Below are positions 47,213 to 56,331 of a DNA stretch of 64,000 bases, piece after piece. The stretch's first letter is position 1, and every line of letters begins with the position of its first letter. Source of the stretch: Mycobacterium sp. DL592 (lineage in GTDB: Bacteria; Actinomycetota; Actinomycetes; Mycobacteriales; Mycobacteriaceae); assembly GCF_011694515.1 (NCBI RefSeq), contig NZ_CP050192.1, positions 1,869,827 through 1,933,826 on the forward strand. Direction: 5' to 3'. The position numbers were made by a program, and so were the translations under genes. A model generated the notes under the pieces. The model searched no databases. It was not told the origin of the DNA and worked only from the letters and a program-made list of their open reading frames with translations.

Positions 47213-47466
47213 TTAGGAGGCCGAGTTCGCCCCCGGCAGACCCGCCTGGGTGCCGCTGCCGCCGCTGCCGCCGACACCGACAGCGCCCCCCTGGCCGCCC
47301 TGCGTGTTGGTAGAACCACCGGCTCCGAGTCCGCCGGTGCCGCCGGCGGAACCGCTGTCACCTGCAGCACCATTACCAGGGTCAGCGCCGGCGCTGGCAC
47401 CGCCGCCACCACCGCCGCCGGTGCCCGCGCCGCCCATGCCGCCGTCGCCGCCAGCACCCGAATTTG
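47213..47466 (-). pseudogene. 3' fragment of a PGRS-type gene
   Basis: A minus-strand frame ending with TAA at 47213-47215 encodes Gly/Ala-rich sequence (GGAGTGGGGGGG, GGTGGLGAGG) and a unique end LPGANSAS. It continues open upstream into the fold-back and adapter region, so it has no natural start here. It is probably the true C-terminus of the same PGRS-type protein whose N-terminus is at 47708-48621, the middle being lost or mis-joined. The small frame starting at 47437 is only an internal piece. Confidence 0.6.
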
Positions 47467-47600
47467 CAGGGACGGTGCTGTTCGCGTTGCCGCCGGCGCC
47501 ACCGTTGCCCGCACTGCCGGTGGTCGAGCCGGCCCCTCCGCCACCACCGCCAGTGCGGGCAACGGTGGCGCCGGTGGCAACGAGAGCAGCACCTTCCCTG
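47467..47600. repeat. Fold-back inverted repeat, probable chimeric-read artefact
   Basis: The arm 47467-47523 is nearly the exact reverse complement of 47544-47600 (57 bases, a handful of mismatches) around a 20-base loop. The second arm is the poorer copy and leads directly into non-mycobacterial-looking sequence and then adapter. PGRS repeats do not normally give such an inverted copy. Confidence 0.7.
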
Positions 47601-47707
47601 TTTCTTTAGTATAAGGATGGATTGTGTTTTTTTTTTTAATCATACGGCGATCACGAGAATCTCACCTCTCCTCTTCGTCGGCAGCGTCAGATGTTTCTAA
47701 GAGACGG
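47601..47707. other. Illumina Nextera adapter read-through embedded in the sequence
   Basis: After AT-rich junk (47601-47626) and a T11 run (47627-47637) comes AATCATACGGCGATCAC (P5 is AATGATACGGCGACCAC), then GAGAATCTCAC, an 8-9 nt index-like stretch, then exact TCGTCGGCAGCGTC (47675-47688) and AGATGTTTCTAAGAGACGG (47689-47707; the Tn5 mosaic end is AGATGTGTATAAGAGACAG, three mismatches). Read on the minus strand the order is insert, mosaic end, adapter, index, P5, poly-A: the classic pattern of a read running past its fragment. Confidence 0.93.
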
Positions 47708-48621
47708 ACGCCGTAGAGGGAGAACTGCCCGGTGGACCCCCCGTTACCGCCAGTGCCGCCGGCCTGGCCCGCGGTCACCGCCGCCCCGCCGTTACCGCCG
47801 CGACCCCCGGATCCGGAGAACACCCCGCCACGGCCACCGGTGCCGCCGGCCTGGCCGGCCAGCCCGGTCCCGCCGTTACCGCCGTTACCGAACAGTCCGC
47901 CGTCACCGCCGGCGCCGCCGTTGTAGCCGTTGCCGCCGTTACCCAACAGCCCGGCGTTGCCGCCGTTGCAGGCCACCCCACCGGTGCAGGAGGTGGCGTC
48001 GTAGGAGAAGCCGTTGCCGATCAACAACCCGGCATCAGGGTGGGTGGCGGTGCCGTTGCCGATGAAGATCGCGATGAAATCAGTGACCGGGTTACTCGTC
48101 AGCGCCGCACTCGAGGCCAGGGCGGTCGGAGTGACCGTCGCGGTACGCGCCGTGCTCTGGCGGCGGGTAGCGACCAGCGTCGAGGACAGATACACCGCTG
48201 CGGCCGGAGCCACCGGCCCCGGCACCGACGAGGAGCGCCCGGACTGGCCCACCGCGACCGCGCGCACCGAACTCACCGCCGCGACCGTGTCGGTCGTGGC
48301 GACCGAGGATACCGACGACGCTGCGCCCGCCACCGTGGACGCCGTGCCCGCCGGGGCCTTACTGGCTCCCGGCGTCACACCGGCCCGCGCACTGCTGCCC
48401 GCGGTCGTGGTGCGGGCCGTATGCCCTGCACTGCGTGCCGGCCCCGCAGCCGACGACGAGTCCGAGCTACCCGACCCGCTATCCGCCCACGCCAGCGCCG
48501 GCAGGGCCGCAATCCCGACCCCCACCCCCAACGCAATCGCCAAACCACCCACGCGGCCCACATACCGGGCGTAGCCCTGGCGCCGGTGATTCCCATCAAT
48601 GAGGCTGTTCGCTGCGTCCAC
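47708..48621 (-). pseudogene. 5' part of a PGRS-type secreted protein, interrupted by adapter
   Basis: About 305 genuine codons from GTG at 48621, which has AGGGGT 6 nt upstream. Signal-type segment GRVGGLAIALGVGVGIAALPALAWADS, a Ser/Thr/Ala linker, a short conserved region (NPVTDFIAIFIGNGTATHPDAGLLIGNG), then PGRS repeats (GGNGGTGLAGQAGGTGG and similar). The frame remains open to 47662, but the last residues RLLETSDAADEEER are translated mosaic end and adapter. The natural gene probably continued into repeats ending at 47213. N-terminal type shared with proteins at 1-1398 and 7700-9220. Confidence 0.75.
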
Positions 48622-48999
48622 TCGACACCCCTGCCACACGACGCGGCCCCGACACCGCGCATTCGTGGACAATGCAAACACAACAACGCACCCACCGAAG
48701 CGACTTAACGCCGTTTGCGAGGAATCACCCACCCGTACGACACATCCCTCAGCAGACAAGCTCACCAGGGCGTGTGCCCTCGGCCCTGACGTGGGCAACG
48801 CGGCCGCTCGGCAGAGTGTTTCGGCAACTCACAGTCATCCGCACGCCGCTCAGTCCCAAAGTTCGCCAGCACTCCACCAGCGGGCTCATGGCCAGATACC
48901 AACGAGTCCACCTGCTCGACGACCGGGTTAGTGATCGCCGAGCAGATGGACTCGGTCAGGCAGCTGGGCAGGTCGGCGCGTTAGCCGACTTACACGTCC
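48622..48999. other. Intergenic stretch, no gene supported
   Basis: 378 bases between the PGRS-type gene start and the glnA1 stop. It holds the upstream region of the PGRS gene and a hairpin near the glnA1 end; I see no credible coding frame. Confidence 0.5.
48904..48953 (-). terminator. Candidate hairpin downstream of glnA1
   Basis: GAGTCCACCTGCTCG and CGAGCAGATGGACTC pair at 14 of 15 positions around a 20-nt loop, 47 bases past the glnA1 stop. No U-tract. Confidence 0.4.
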
Positions 49000-50436
49000 T
49001 TACACGTCGTAGTAGAGCGCGAACTCGTACGGGTGCGGCCGGATCTGGATCGGCAGGATCTCGTTCTCACGCTTGTAGGAGATCCAGGTCTCGATGAGGT
49101 CCTCGGTGAACACGCCGCCTTCGGTCAGGTAGTCGTGATCCTGCTCCAGCCGGTCGATCACCGCCGACAGCGAGGTGGGCGCCTGCGGGATGTTGGCGGC
49201 CTCGTCCGGCGGCAGCTCGTAGAGGTCCTTGTCGACCGGGGCCTGAGGCTCGATCTTCTTCTTGATGCCGTCGATGCCGGCCAGCAGCATCGCCGCGAAC
49301 GCCAGGTACGGGTTACCCGAACTGTCCGGTGCGCGGAACTCCAGGCGCTTGGCCTTCGGGTTGTTACCGGTGATCGGGATGCGGACGGCGGCCGAGCGGT
49401 TGCGCTGGCTGTACACCAGGTTGATCGGAGCCTCGTAGCCAGGCACCAGACGCTTGTAGGAGTTCACCGTGGGGTTGGTAAACGCCAGCAGTGATGGGGC
49501 GTGGTGCAGGATGCCGCCGATGTAGTGGCGTGCCAGATCCGACAGCCCGGCGTAGCCCGACTCGTCGTGGAACAGCGGCTTGCCGTCCTTCCACAGCGAC
49601 TGGTGCACATGCATACCGGACCCGTTGTCACCGAACAGCGGCTTGGGCATGAAGGTCACCGTCTTGCCGGCGGCCCAGGCGGTGTTCTTGACGATGTACT
49701 TGAACAACAGCACGTCATCGGCCGCGGCCAGCAGCGTGTTGAACTTGTAGTTGATCTCCGCCTGGCCGGCGGTACCCACCTCATGGTGGCCGCGCTCGAT
49801 GGTGAATCCGGCGTTCTGCAGATTCGTGGTGATGTCGTCGCGCAGATCGACATAGTGATCGTACGGGGCAACCGGAAAGTAGCCACCCTTCGTCCGTACC
49901 TTGTAGCCGCGGTTTGCGCTGCCGTCGGCCTCGAACGGCTCGCCGGTGTTCCACCAGCCCGACTCCGAATCCACCTCGTAGAAGGTGCCGTTGATCTTGG
50001 AATCGAAGCTCACCGAGTCGAAAATGTAGAACTCGGCCTCGGCGCCGAAGTAGGCGGTGTCAGCGATACCTGTACTGACCAGGTAGTTCTCCGCCTTGCG
50101 TGCCACGTTTCGCGGGTCGCGGGAGTAGGCCTCGCGGGTGAAGGGGTCATGTACGAAGAAGCTGACGTTGAGTGTTTTCGCAGCCCGGAACGGGTCGATG
50201 CGCGCTGTTCCCGGGTCGGGCAGCAGCAGCATGTCCGACTCGTGAATCGACTGGAAGCCGCGCACTGAAGAGCCGTCGAACGCCAGACCGTCCTCGAAGA
50301 CGCTCTCGTCGAACGCGGCGGCGGGGATCGAGAAGTGCTGGACCACACCGGGCAGGTCACAGAATCGGATGTCGACGTATTCGACCTTCTCGTCCTTGAT
50401 CTGCTTGAAGATGTCGTCAGCGTTCTTTTCTGCCAC
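49000..50436 (-). CDS. glnA1: Glutamine synthetase type I, GlnA1
   Basis: 478 aa from GTG at 50436, with an AAGGAG ribosome site 8 nt upstream; this is exactly the M. tuberculosis GlnA1 length. GS motifs: [70 protein letters not shown], and the adenylylation Tyr in [14 protein letters not shown]. It makes glutamine from glutamate and ammonia as a dodecamer, controlled by GlnE encoded in this window. Transcribed alone. Counterpart of Rv2220. Confidence 0.97.
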   Translation of the reverse strand: MAEKNADDIFKQIKDEKVEYVDIRFCDLPGVVQHFSIPAAAFDESVFEDGLAFDGSSVRGFQSIHESDMLLLPDPGTARIDPFRAAKTLNVSFFVHDPFTREAYSRDPRNVARKAENYLVSTGIADTAYFGAEAEFYIFDSVSFDSKINGTFYEVDSESGWWNTGEPFEADGSANRGYKVRTKGGYFPVAPYDHYVDLRDDITTNLQNAGFTIERGHHEVGTAGQAEINYKFNTLLAAADDVLLFKYIVKNTAWAAGKTVTFMPKPLFGDNGSGMHVHQSLWKDGKPLFHDESGYAGLSDLARHYIGGILHHAPSLLAFTNPTVNSYKRLVPGYEAPINLVYSQRNRSAAVRIPITGNNPKAKRLEFRAPDSSGNPYLAFAAMLLAGIDGIKKKIEPQAPVDKDLYELPPDEAANIPQAPTSLSAVIDRLEQDHDYLTEGGVFTEDLIETWISYKRENEILPIQIRPHPYEFALYYDV

Positions 50437-50590
50437 TTGTGAACTCCTTCTTTGCTTTGCAGCCGATGCATGTCCAGGCACACATTCTTAACCCGGAGGT
50501 GACGCTAAGCAGCTGATGTTGCACGCCAGTCAAGCTCGTGTTGCGCCGACGTTACGCATCGGCGGTCCGCGGCCTCACGTCAGGGCCACC

Positions 50591-50596
50591 TATCCT
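50591..50596 (+). promoter_or_regulatory. -10 element (TATCCT) for leaderless RDD gene
   Basis: TATCCT, 6 nt, then the ATG at 50603; no ribosome site. Confidence 0.5.
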
Positions 50597-50602
50597 GGGG
50601 CC

Positions 50603-51067
50603 ATGGCGCGTGAAATCGGTTCGTGGCTGTCCGGACCCGAATCGGTCGAGCCCGGTGGGCGGACCGGATACCCGGGCCAGGCGCTGGGACTACCCGAGAC
50701 GGGTTCGCGGTCGCTGGCAAAGATGGGCAGGCGATTCGGCGCACTGCTCATCGACTGGTTCATCAGCTACGGGCTCGCCGGGCTGGCGATCGCGGCCGGC
50801 TGGGTGAGCACGGCGACGCTGTCTACCGCGGTGCTGGTGATCTGGTTTGTGCTCGGGGTGATTTCGGTGCGGCTGTTCGGGTTCACCCCAGGCCAGTACG
50901 CACTGGGGTTGACAATGGTGCCGGTCGACAATCGCCTGCACGTGGGAACCGGACGGGCCATCGTCCGGGGTCTGCTGATCGCGCTGGTGATCCCGCCGCT
51001 GTTCACCGACTCCGACGGACGCGGCCTGCACGATCGTCTGACCGCAACAGCCGTCGTCCGGCGCTGA
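50603..51067 (+). CDS. RDD family membrane protein
   Basis: 154 aa. The RDD domain has MGRRFGALLIDWFISYG (Arg and Asp of helix 1), helices near residues 50-70 and 72-90 (LSTAVLVIWFVLGVISVRLFGFTPGQYALGL), a third near 115-130, and the closing RGLHDRLTATAVV. RDD proteins are small membrane proteins of uncertain, possibly transport, function. Counterpart of Rv2219A. Divergent from glnA1. Confidence 0.88.
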   Translation: MAREIGSWLSGPESVEPGGRTGYPGQALGLPETGSRSLAKMGRRFGALLIDWFISYGLAGLAIAAGWVSTATLSTAVLVIWFVLGVISVRLFGFTPGQYALGLTMVPVDNRLHVGTGRAIVRGLLIALVIPPLFTDSDGRGLHDRLTATAVVRR

Positions 51068-51128
51068 AGAGTCTCTCGCCTCGCCCGGGCGCCGATCCTT
51101 GGTTACGCAGCCCAACGCCACCACCGCT

Positions 51129-52919
51129 CTAGATTCGGTGGCGGACCTGCCCGTTCATCATCGTCATCGTCACGGTCGCACGGTGAATGTCGTGTGGGTC
51201 GACCTCGAAGATATCGGTATCCAGCACGATCAGATCAGCCAGTTTGCCCACCTCGACCGAGCCGACTTTGTCGTCCAGCCGGATCTGGTAGGCGGCGCCC
51301 AAGGTGTTGGCGTGTACCGCCTCGGCGACGCTGAGTCGCTGATCGGCCGGCGCCAGCACAGCGGCGTCCGGCTGGCCGATCAGCTGACGGGTAACCCCGA
51401 TCTGGATGGAATCCAGCGGCTTGTAGGTGGAGAAGTACCCTGCGGCAGGCCAATCGGTTCCCAGCGAAATGCGACCGCCCGAGCGCAGGATGTCCTGTGC
51501 GCGATAGAACAAGTCCTGACGAGGCCGCCCGTAGCGTGCGGCCATATTCAACACCGTGTCGGGGTCGGCGGACATCCAGTTAGCCGAAAACTGGCCGATC
51601 ACACCGAGTTTGCCGAACCGCCGGCTGTCGGGATCCTCGACGTACACCAGATGGGCGATGGTGTGCCGGCGGTCGCGGGCCGGGTTGGCTGCGATCGCGG
51701 CCTCGATGGAATCCAGAGCCGTGCGCGCCGTGTGTTCACCGCAGGCATGGACGTGCACGTCGAACCCGGCCGCGTCGACTTCGCGGACCAGTTGGCGCCA
51801 CTGCTCGTCGGTGAACGGCGACCCACCGATCGAATCGGGCTTGTCCGCGTACGGCTCGATGAGCCACGCCGTGTACCCGCCCTGCGTGCCGTCACCGATG
51901 ACCTTCACCACGCCGATGTCGACCAGCTCGGTCGAGGTCCGGTTGCGGATGTCGGTCAGCCTCGCCACAGCGTCGTCGACCGGCGGGGACTTCACGCTGT
52001 AGGAGGCGACCACCCGGAATGGCAGCGCCCCGCGTCGCTCCAAGTCGGTGTACAGCCCGATCAGCGCACCCTGGTCCTCGCCGATCGGGGGCACACCGGC
52101 GTCGAACACCGAGGTGATCCCCGCGGCCGACGCGTTCGGCAGCCTCCTCTCCAGCAGCGTCTGCATCGAGTGCGGCGATATCGGGTCGACCGCGTTCACC
52201 AGGCTCAACACGGCGTCGACCTCGAGGACATAGCCGGTGGGCTCGCCGTGCTCGTCGCGGACGTAGTAGCTGAAACCGGGAATCGGATCAGGGGTGTCCC
52301 GGCTGACGCCGGCCTTCTCCAATGCCTTGCTGTTGGCCCACATGCTGTGCCCGTCGATCGCGAAGAAGAACCCGGGCCGGTCGGGCAACACCCGGTCCAG
52401 CTCGCCGCGATTGGGCCCGTTGGGCCCGAACATGTCTACGCGCCAACCGAATCCGCGCACCGGGCCGTCGGTGTGTTCCTTCGCGTACGCGGCGATCGCG
52501 GCCAGCGCGTCCGCGCCGGTAGGCACCTGCAGGTCGACTCCGCTGGTCAGGAACGAGCCGAGGAACGGGTGGATGTGTCCCTCAACAAAACCCGGCAGCA
52601 GCAGGTTGCCCTTGAGGTTTATGACGTGGGTGTCGGGTCCTTCGAGCGCTCTCGCGCCAGCGTCGTGCCCGACATAGGTGATCGTGTTGCCCGTGACGGC
52701 CACCGCCTGCGCCCACGGCTGGGCGGGGGACACGGTGTAGATCCGGCCGTTGCGGAACACGAAGTCGGCGGTCGTGCGGTCCACCGCCGCGGGCGGCTTC
52801 GCGCAGGCGGCTGCTGTCGAGACGGCCGTCACAGCCGCCGCTCGCGGCGCTGGCCGCCTCGTCACAACCCCGGTTCCGAGGGCGCTGAAGTGCGGCGCCC
52901 ACTCACATGCAGTACACAA
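51129..52919 (-). CDS. Amidohydrolase (YtcJ-like), probably exported lipoprotein
   Basis: 596 aa from ATG at 52919; a GTG at 52865 would start just before VTRRPAPRAAAV and is also plausible. A lipobox-like STAAAC near residue 39 suggests membrane anchoring outside the cell. Hydrolase motifs: PGFVEGHIHPF (metal His pair), VHVHACGEHT, HTIAHLVYVED, SLGTDWPAAG (metal Asp) and GKLADLIVLD near the end. Substrate unknown, a small amide or similar. Inserted between the Rv2219A and Rv2219 counterparts. Distantly paralogous to 9315-11027, which lacks the export signal. Confidence 0.83.
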   Translation of the reverse strand: MCTACEWAPHFSALGTGVVTRRPAPRAAAVTAVSTAAACAKPPAAVDRTTADFVFRNGRIYTVSPAQPWAQAVAVTGNTITYVGHDAGARALEGPDTHVINLKGNLLLPGFVEGHIHPFLGSFLTSGVDLQVPTGADALAAIAAYAKEHTDGPVRGFGWRVDMFGPNGPNRGELDRVLPDRPGFFFAIDGHSMWANSKALEKAGVSRDTPDPIPGFSYYVRDEHGEPTGYVLEVDAVLSLVNAVDPISPHSMQTLLERRLPNASAAGITSVFDAGVPPIGEDQGALIGLYTDLERRGALPFRVVASYSVKSPPVDDAVARLTDIRNRTSTELVDIGVVKVIGDGTQGGYTAWLIEPYADKPDSIGGSPFTDEQWRQLVREVDAAGFDVHVHACGEHTARTALDSIEAAIAANPARDRRHTIAHLVYVEDPDSRRFGKLGVIGQFSANWMSADPDTVLNMAARYGRPRQDLFYRAQDILRSGGRISLGTDWPAAGYFSTYKPLDSIQIGVTRQLIGQPDAAVLAPADQRLSVAEAVHANTLGAAYQIRLDDKVGSVEVGKLADLIVLDTDIFEVDPHDIHRATVTMTMMNGQVRHRI

Positions 52920-52937
52920 AGCGGCCCCCCAAGCCGG

Positions 52938-53690
52938 TCAGCGGCGGCGCACGGTGCGCTGCACGCCCTTCATCTTGGCCTGACCCGGCAGCGGGCCCTT
53001 CGGCATCGCGGCAGGGCCGATCCGCGAGCCCAGGGCGACCAGCTTGGACTCCAGGGCATCCATCTGCTTGACGGTGATGTTCGCCGGCAGCTTGGTCAGG
53101 TGCCGTTCCAGCTTCGACAGAGGTACCTCGCCCTCGCCGTTACCGACGATGACGTCGTAGATCGGCACATCCCCGACCAGGCGAGCAGTGCGCTTCTTCT
53201 CCTGTGCCAGCAGCGGCTTGACCCTCGACGGCGCGCCCTCGGCGACGAAGATCACCCCGGGCCGCCCGATCACCCGGTGCACCGCGTCGAAATGCCCGGT
53301 CGCCGCGACGCCCGGTGTGACCCGCCACTTGCCGCGCAGGTTGTCCAATGCCCACGCCGCGGCGCCAGCCTGGCCCTCAGCCTTGCTGTACACCGACTTC
53401 TGCGCACGGCGGCCGAAGATGATGAACGCGACGAGGGCGCCGAGCACTACGCCGAGCAGGATCATCAGATACATCGTGAACCCGCCGGCGTAGATGCCGA
53501 CGGCCACCGACGCGGCCACGATCAGGACAAACGCGCCGATCATGTACGGCAGCAGCCGCTTGTCCTCTTTGCGCTGCATCTGGAAGGCCTGCCACAGCTG
53601 AGTGCGGCGCTGCTTGGACGCTGCCTTGCGGGCGGCCTTGGCCTCGGCCTTGGCGGCCTTGGTCTCGGCGGTGGTGCGGGATTTCGCCAT
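52938..53690 (-). CDS. DUF4191 membrane protein
   Basis: 250 aa, matching Rv2219 in length. Basic Ala/Lys-rich N-terminus (TAETKAAKAEAKAARK), two adjacent membrane helices (about residues 50-70 and 73-93), then a cytosolic domain with GRPGVIFVAEGAPSRVKPLL and YDVIVGNGEGEVPLSKLERHL. Function unknown; it always lies beside lipA in mycobacteria. The minus-strand TATCCT at 53698-53703 precedes the ATG by 7 nt, so probably a leaderless transcript of its own. Confidence 0.87.
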   Translation of the reverse strand: MAKSRTTAETKAAKAEAKAARKAASKQRRTQLWQAFQMQRKEDKRLLPYMIGAFVLIVAASVAVGIYAGGFTMYLMILLGVVLGALVAFIIFGRRAQKSVYSKAEGQAGAAAWALDNLRGKWRVTPGVAATGHFDAVHRVIGRPGVIFVAEGAPSRVKPLLAQEKKRTARLVGDVPIYDVIVGNGEGEVPLSKLERHLTKLPANITVKQMDALESKLVALGSRIGPAAMPKGPLPGQAKMKGVQRTVRRR

Positions 53691-53697
53691 AGCTAGC

Positions 53698-53703
53698 AGG
53701 ATA
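53698..53703 (-). promoter_or_regulatory. -10 element (TATCCT) for leaderless DUF4191 gene
   Basis: TATCCT on the minus strand, 7 nt before the ATG at 53690. Confidence 0.5.
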
Positions 53704-53714
53704 CGGAAGTCGAA

Positions 53715-54695
53715 TCAGCGCGGAGCCGGGGTCGCCGTGTCCAGCCGGTGCGTGCTGGCGGCCTGCTTGTAGAGCCGGCCCGCGCGGTACGACGAACGCA
53801 CTAGTGGCCCGGCCAGCACACCGGCGAAACCCAGCCCCTCGGCGTAGGCGGCGAGTGCGACGAACTCGTCGGGATGAACCCAGCGCTCGACCGGGTGGTG
53901 GCGCAGCGACGGGCGCAGGTACTGGGTGATGGTGACGATGTCGCACCCGGCGCCGTGTAGGTCGGCCAGCGCGACGTGCACCTCGTCGATGGTCTCGCCC
54001 ATCCCGAGGATGAGATTGCTCTTGGTCACCAGACCGAACTCGCGGGCAGCGGTCAGCACGTCGAGGCTGCGCTGGTAACGGAACGCCGGCCGGATCCGCT
54101 TGAAGATGCGCGGCACGGTTTCGACGTTGTGCGCGAACACTTCTGGACGAGACTCGAAGACCTCACGCAGCAGCGCGGGCACGCCGTTGAAGTCCGGCGC
54201 CAGCAGCTCGACACCGGTTGAGGGGTTGAGCGCCTTGATGGCGCGCACCGTCTCGGCGTACAGCCACGCCCCGCCATCGGGCAGATCGTCTCGGGCCACA
54301 CCGGTGACCGTCGCGTACTTCAGGCCCATCGCGGCCACGCTCTCGGCGACCCGGCGCGGCTCGTCGCGGTCGAGTTCGGCGGGCTTTCCGGTGTCGATCT
54401 GGCAGAAGTCACAGCGCCGGGTGCACTGCTCGCCGCCGATGAGGAACGTGGCCTCGCGGTCCTCCCAGCATTCGTAGATGTTGGGGCAGCCGGCCTCTTC
54501 GCAGACGGTGTGCAGACCTTCGCGGCGCACCAGGCCCTTCAGTTGGGTGTACTCAGGGCCCATCTTGGCCCGGGTCTTGATCCACGGCGGCTTGCGTTCG
54601 ATCGGGGTCTCGGCGTTGCGGACCTCCAGACGCAGCAGCTTGCGGCCTTCCGGAGCCGCCGGGCCGGCGACATTGGACTCCGGAGTGACGCTCAC
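53715..54695 (-). CDS. lipA: Lipoyl synthase LipA
   Basis: 326 aa. Two [4Fe-4S] sites: the auxiliary cluster motif [14 protein letters not shown] and the radical SAM motif CTRRCDFC; also VTSV-type segments and a C-terminal RSSYRAG that supplies the Ser ligand. It inserts two sulfurs into protein-bound octanoyl groups to make lipoyl-E2 and lipoyl-GcvH. Start overlaps the lipB stop by 4 bases, so the two are coupled. The DlaT protein encoded nearby would be a main client. Counterpart of Rv2218. Confidence 0.96.
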   Translation of the reverse strand: MSVTPESNVAGPAAPEGRKLLRLEVRNAETPIERKPPWIKTRAKMGPEYTQLKGLVRREGLHTVCEEAGCPNIYECWEDREATFLIGGEQCTRRCDFCQIDTGKPAELDRDEPRRVAESVAAMGLKYATVTGVARDDLPDGGAWLYAETVRAIKALNPSTGVELLAPDFNGVPALLREVFESRPEVFAHNVETVPRIFKRIRPAFRYQRSLDVLTAAREFGLVTKSNLILGMGETIDEVHVALADLHGAGCDIVTITQYLRPSLRHHPVERWVHPDEFVALAAYAEGLGFAGVLAGPLVRSSYRAGRLYKQAASTHRLDTATPAPR

Positions 54696-55378
54696 CGTGT
54701 CGATGCTACGTGAGTCGACACTGGTAGGCGGCCGTCGAGTGCGTCACACACCGCCTGCGCCACCCGCTCACGGACGTCGTCGATCCCGACGCGCCTGCCC
54801 AACTCGGCGCTCAGCGACGTCACCCCCGCATCGGCGATCCCGCACGGCACGATCGCGGTGTAGGCCGACAGGTCGCAGTCACAGTTCAGTGCGAAGCCGT
54901 GCAAGGTGGTGCCGCGCGCGACCCGGATACCGATGGCCGCGACCTTGCGCTCCCGGCGGCCGTCGCCGGCGGGCAGCCACACCCCGGATCGGCCCTCGAC
55001 GCGGACAGTCTGCAGTCCGAAGTCGGCACACACCGCGATCAGCGATTCCTCAAGGCGCCGAACATAATTCACCACGTCCAGTGGTTCAGCCATGCCGATC
55101 ACGGGGTAGCCGACGAGCTGGCCCGGCCCGTGCCAGGTGATCTTGCCGCCGCGGTCGGTGTCGACGACGGGGGTGCCGTCAGCAGGACGTTCGTGATCCT
55201 CGGTGCGTTTTCCCGCGGTGTAGACCGCCGGATGCTCGAGCAGCAGCAGGGTGTCCGGACCGCCGGCCACCCGGGCGTCGGCGAGCTCGCGCTGCAGTGC
55301 CCACGCGCTGCGATAGTCCACCGCGCCGAGCTGTCGCACCTCGACGGGCGTGGAGCTGGACCGGATGGACTGGCGCAC
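54692..55378 (-). CDS. lipB: Octanoyltransferase LipB
   Basis: 228 aa from GTG at 55378, chosen because TAGCGT lies 7 nt upstream. Motifs: [40 protein letters not shown] (catalytic Lys) and [10 protein letters not shown] (catalytic Cys). Transfers octanoate from acyl carrier protein to lipoyl domains, the first step before LipA. Counterpart of Rv2217. Confidence 0.95.
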   Translation of the reverse strand: MRQSIRSSSTPVEVRQLGAVDYRSAWALQRELADARVAGGPDTLLLLEHPAVYTAGKRTEDHERPADGTPVVDTDRGGKITWHGPGQLVGYPVIGMAEPLDVVNYVRRLEESLIAVCADFGLQTVRVEGRSGVWLPAGDGRRERKVAAIGIRVARGTTLHGFALNCDCDLSAYTAIVPCGIADAGVTSLSAELGRRVGIDDVRERVAQAVCDALDGRLPVSTHVASTR

Positions 55379-55385
55379 CTTATCG

Positions 55386-55391
55386 ACGCTA
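55386..55391 (-). promoter_or_regulatory. -10 element (TAGCGT) for leaderless lipB
   Basis: TAGCGT on the minus strand, 7 nt before the GTG at 55378; it lies in the 13-base gap after the epimerase stop. Confidence 0.4.
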
Positions 55392-56327
55392 CTAGCCCTG
55401 CGCCGAGGAGGTGGCGTAGGCCAGCGCCTCGCCGATGGTGTTGTGGTGGAACACGAAGCCGGCCCGTTCGAGCGCGGCCGGGATGGCGCGCTGGCCGCCG
55501 AGCAGACCTTCCTCGGCGAACTCGCCGAGAAGGGTGCGCAGCGCGATTCCGGGCACCAGCCACGGTGTCGGGCGGTTGAGTGCCCGACCCAGCGCAGCGG
55601 TGAACTCCGAATTGGTCACCGGCGCGGGCCCGGTGAAGTTCACCGGCCCGGACAGGTCCTCGGAGTTGATCGCGAACAACAGCGCGCGAACCTCGTCCTC
55701 CAGGCTGATCCACGGCATGTACTGCCGGCCGCCGCCGAGCCGCCCGCCCAATCCGAGCGCGAACAGTGGGCGCAGCCGCCCCAGCACCCCGCCGCCACCG
55801 GGCGACAGCACCAGACCGGTCCGGGCCAGCACCACCCGCACTCCGGCGTCCTCGGCGGGCAGCGTCGCCGCCTCCCAGTCAACGCAGAGCTGAGCCAGGA
55901 AACCCGCTCCGGCAGGGGCGGTTTCGTCGACAACCCGGCCGCGGGTGTCGCCGTAGAAACCCACGGCGCTGGCGTTGACGAGCACGGGCACTTCGGCGTC
56001 GACCACCGCGGCCGAGATCACATCGGTCGGGTCGATACGGCTGTCGCGCAGCGTCTGCTTGAACGAACCCGACCAGCGTTTGTCGCCGACGCCGACCCCG
56101 CACACGTTCACCACGGCGTCGACGCCCTCCAGCCCGGCCGGGTCGAACTCGCCGCTCTCGGGATTCCAGTGCAGTTCGTCACCGTTGGCCGGGGCGCGGC
56201 GCACGATGCGGATCACCCGGTTGTCTGCGGCGCGCAGCGCCGACACCAGTGCCGAGCCGATCAGCCCCGACGAGCCGGCGATGGCGAGGACCTTCCCGCC
56301 ACCCCGCCCGAAGACCGAGTCGCCCAT
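55392..56327 (-). CDS. TIGR01777-type NAD(P)-dependent epimerase
   Basis: 311 aa. SDR-type nucleotide loop [21 protein letters not shown], then [37 protein letters not shown] (Tyr of the active site), a C-terminal DUF1731 domain ([30 protein letters not shown]). The family resembles sugar-nucleotide epimerases and cell-division inhibitor SulA homologues, but its substrate is unknown. Follows dlaT on the same strand with a 4-base gap, as Rv2216 follows Rv2215. Confidence 0.9.
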   Translation of the reverse strand: MGDSVFGRGGGKVLAIAGSSGLIGSALVSALRAADNRVIRIVRRAPANGDELHWNPESGEFDPAGLEGVDAVVNVCGVGVGDKRWSGSFKQTLRDSRIDPTDVISAAVVDAEVPVLVNASAVGFYGDTRGRVVDETAPAGAGFLAQLCVDWEAATLPAEDAGVRVVLARTGLVLSPGGGGVLGRLRPLFALGLGGRLGGGRQYMPWISLEDEVRALLFAINSEDLSGPVNFTGPAPVTNSEFTAALGRALNRPTPWLVPGIALRTLLGEFAEEGLLGGQRAIPAALERAGFVFHHNTIGEALAYATSSAQG

Positions 56328-56331
56328 TGCC

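Noticed and set aside
47111..47614. Plus-strand frames across the PGRS region (167, 119 codons) and their counterparts at 47,691-48,708
   Set aside because: Antisense Pro/Ala/Arg reading of Gly-rich PGRS codons; no independent support.
47627..47660. AT-rich T11 segment as promoter, attachment site or foreign DNA
   Set aside because: It is contiguous with a Nextera P5 adapter and explained as poly-A read-through.
47213..48621. CRISPR array or tandem repeat locus
   Set aside because: The repetition is Gly-rich codon repetition of a PGRS protein, without regular repeat/spacer structure.
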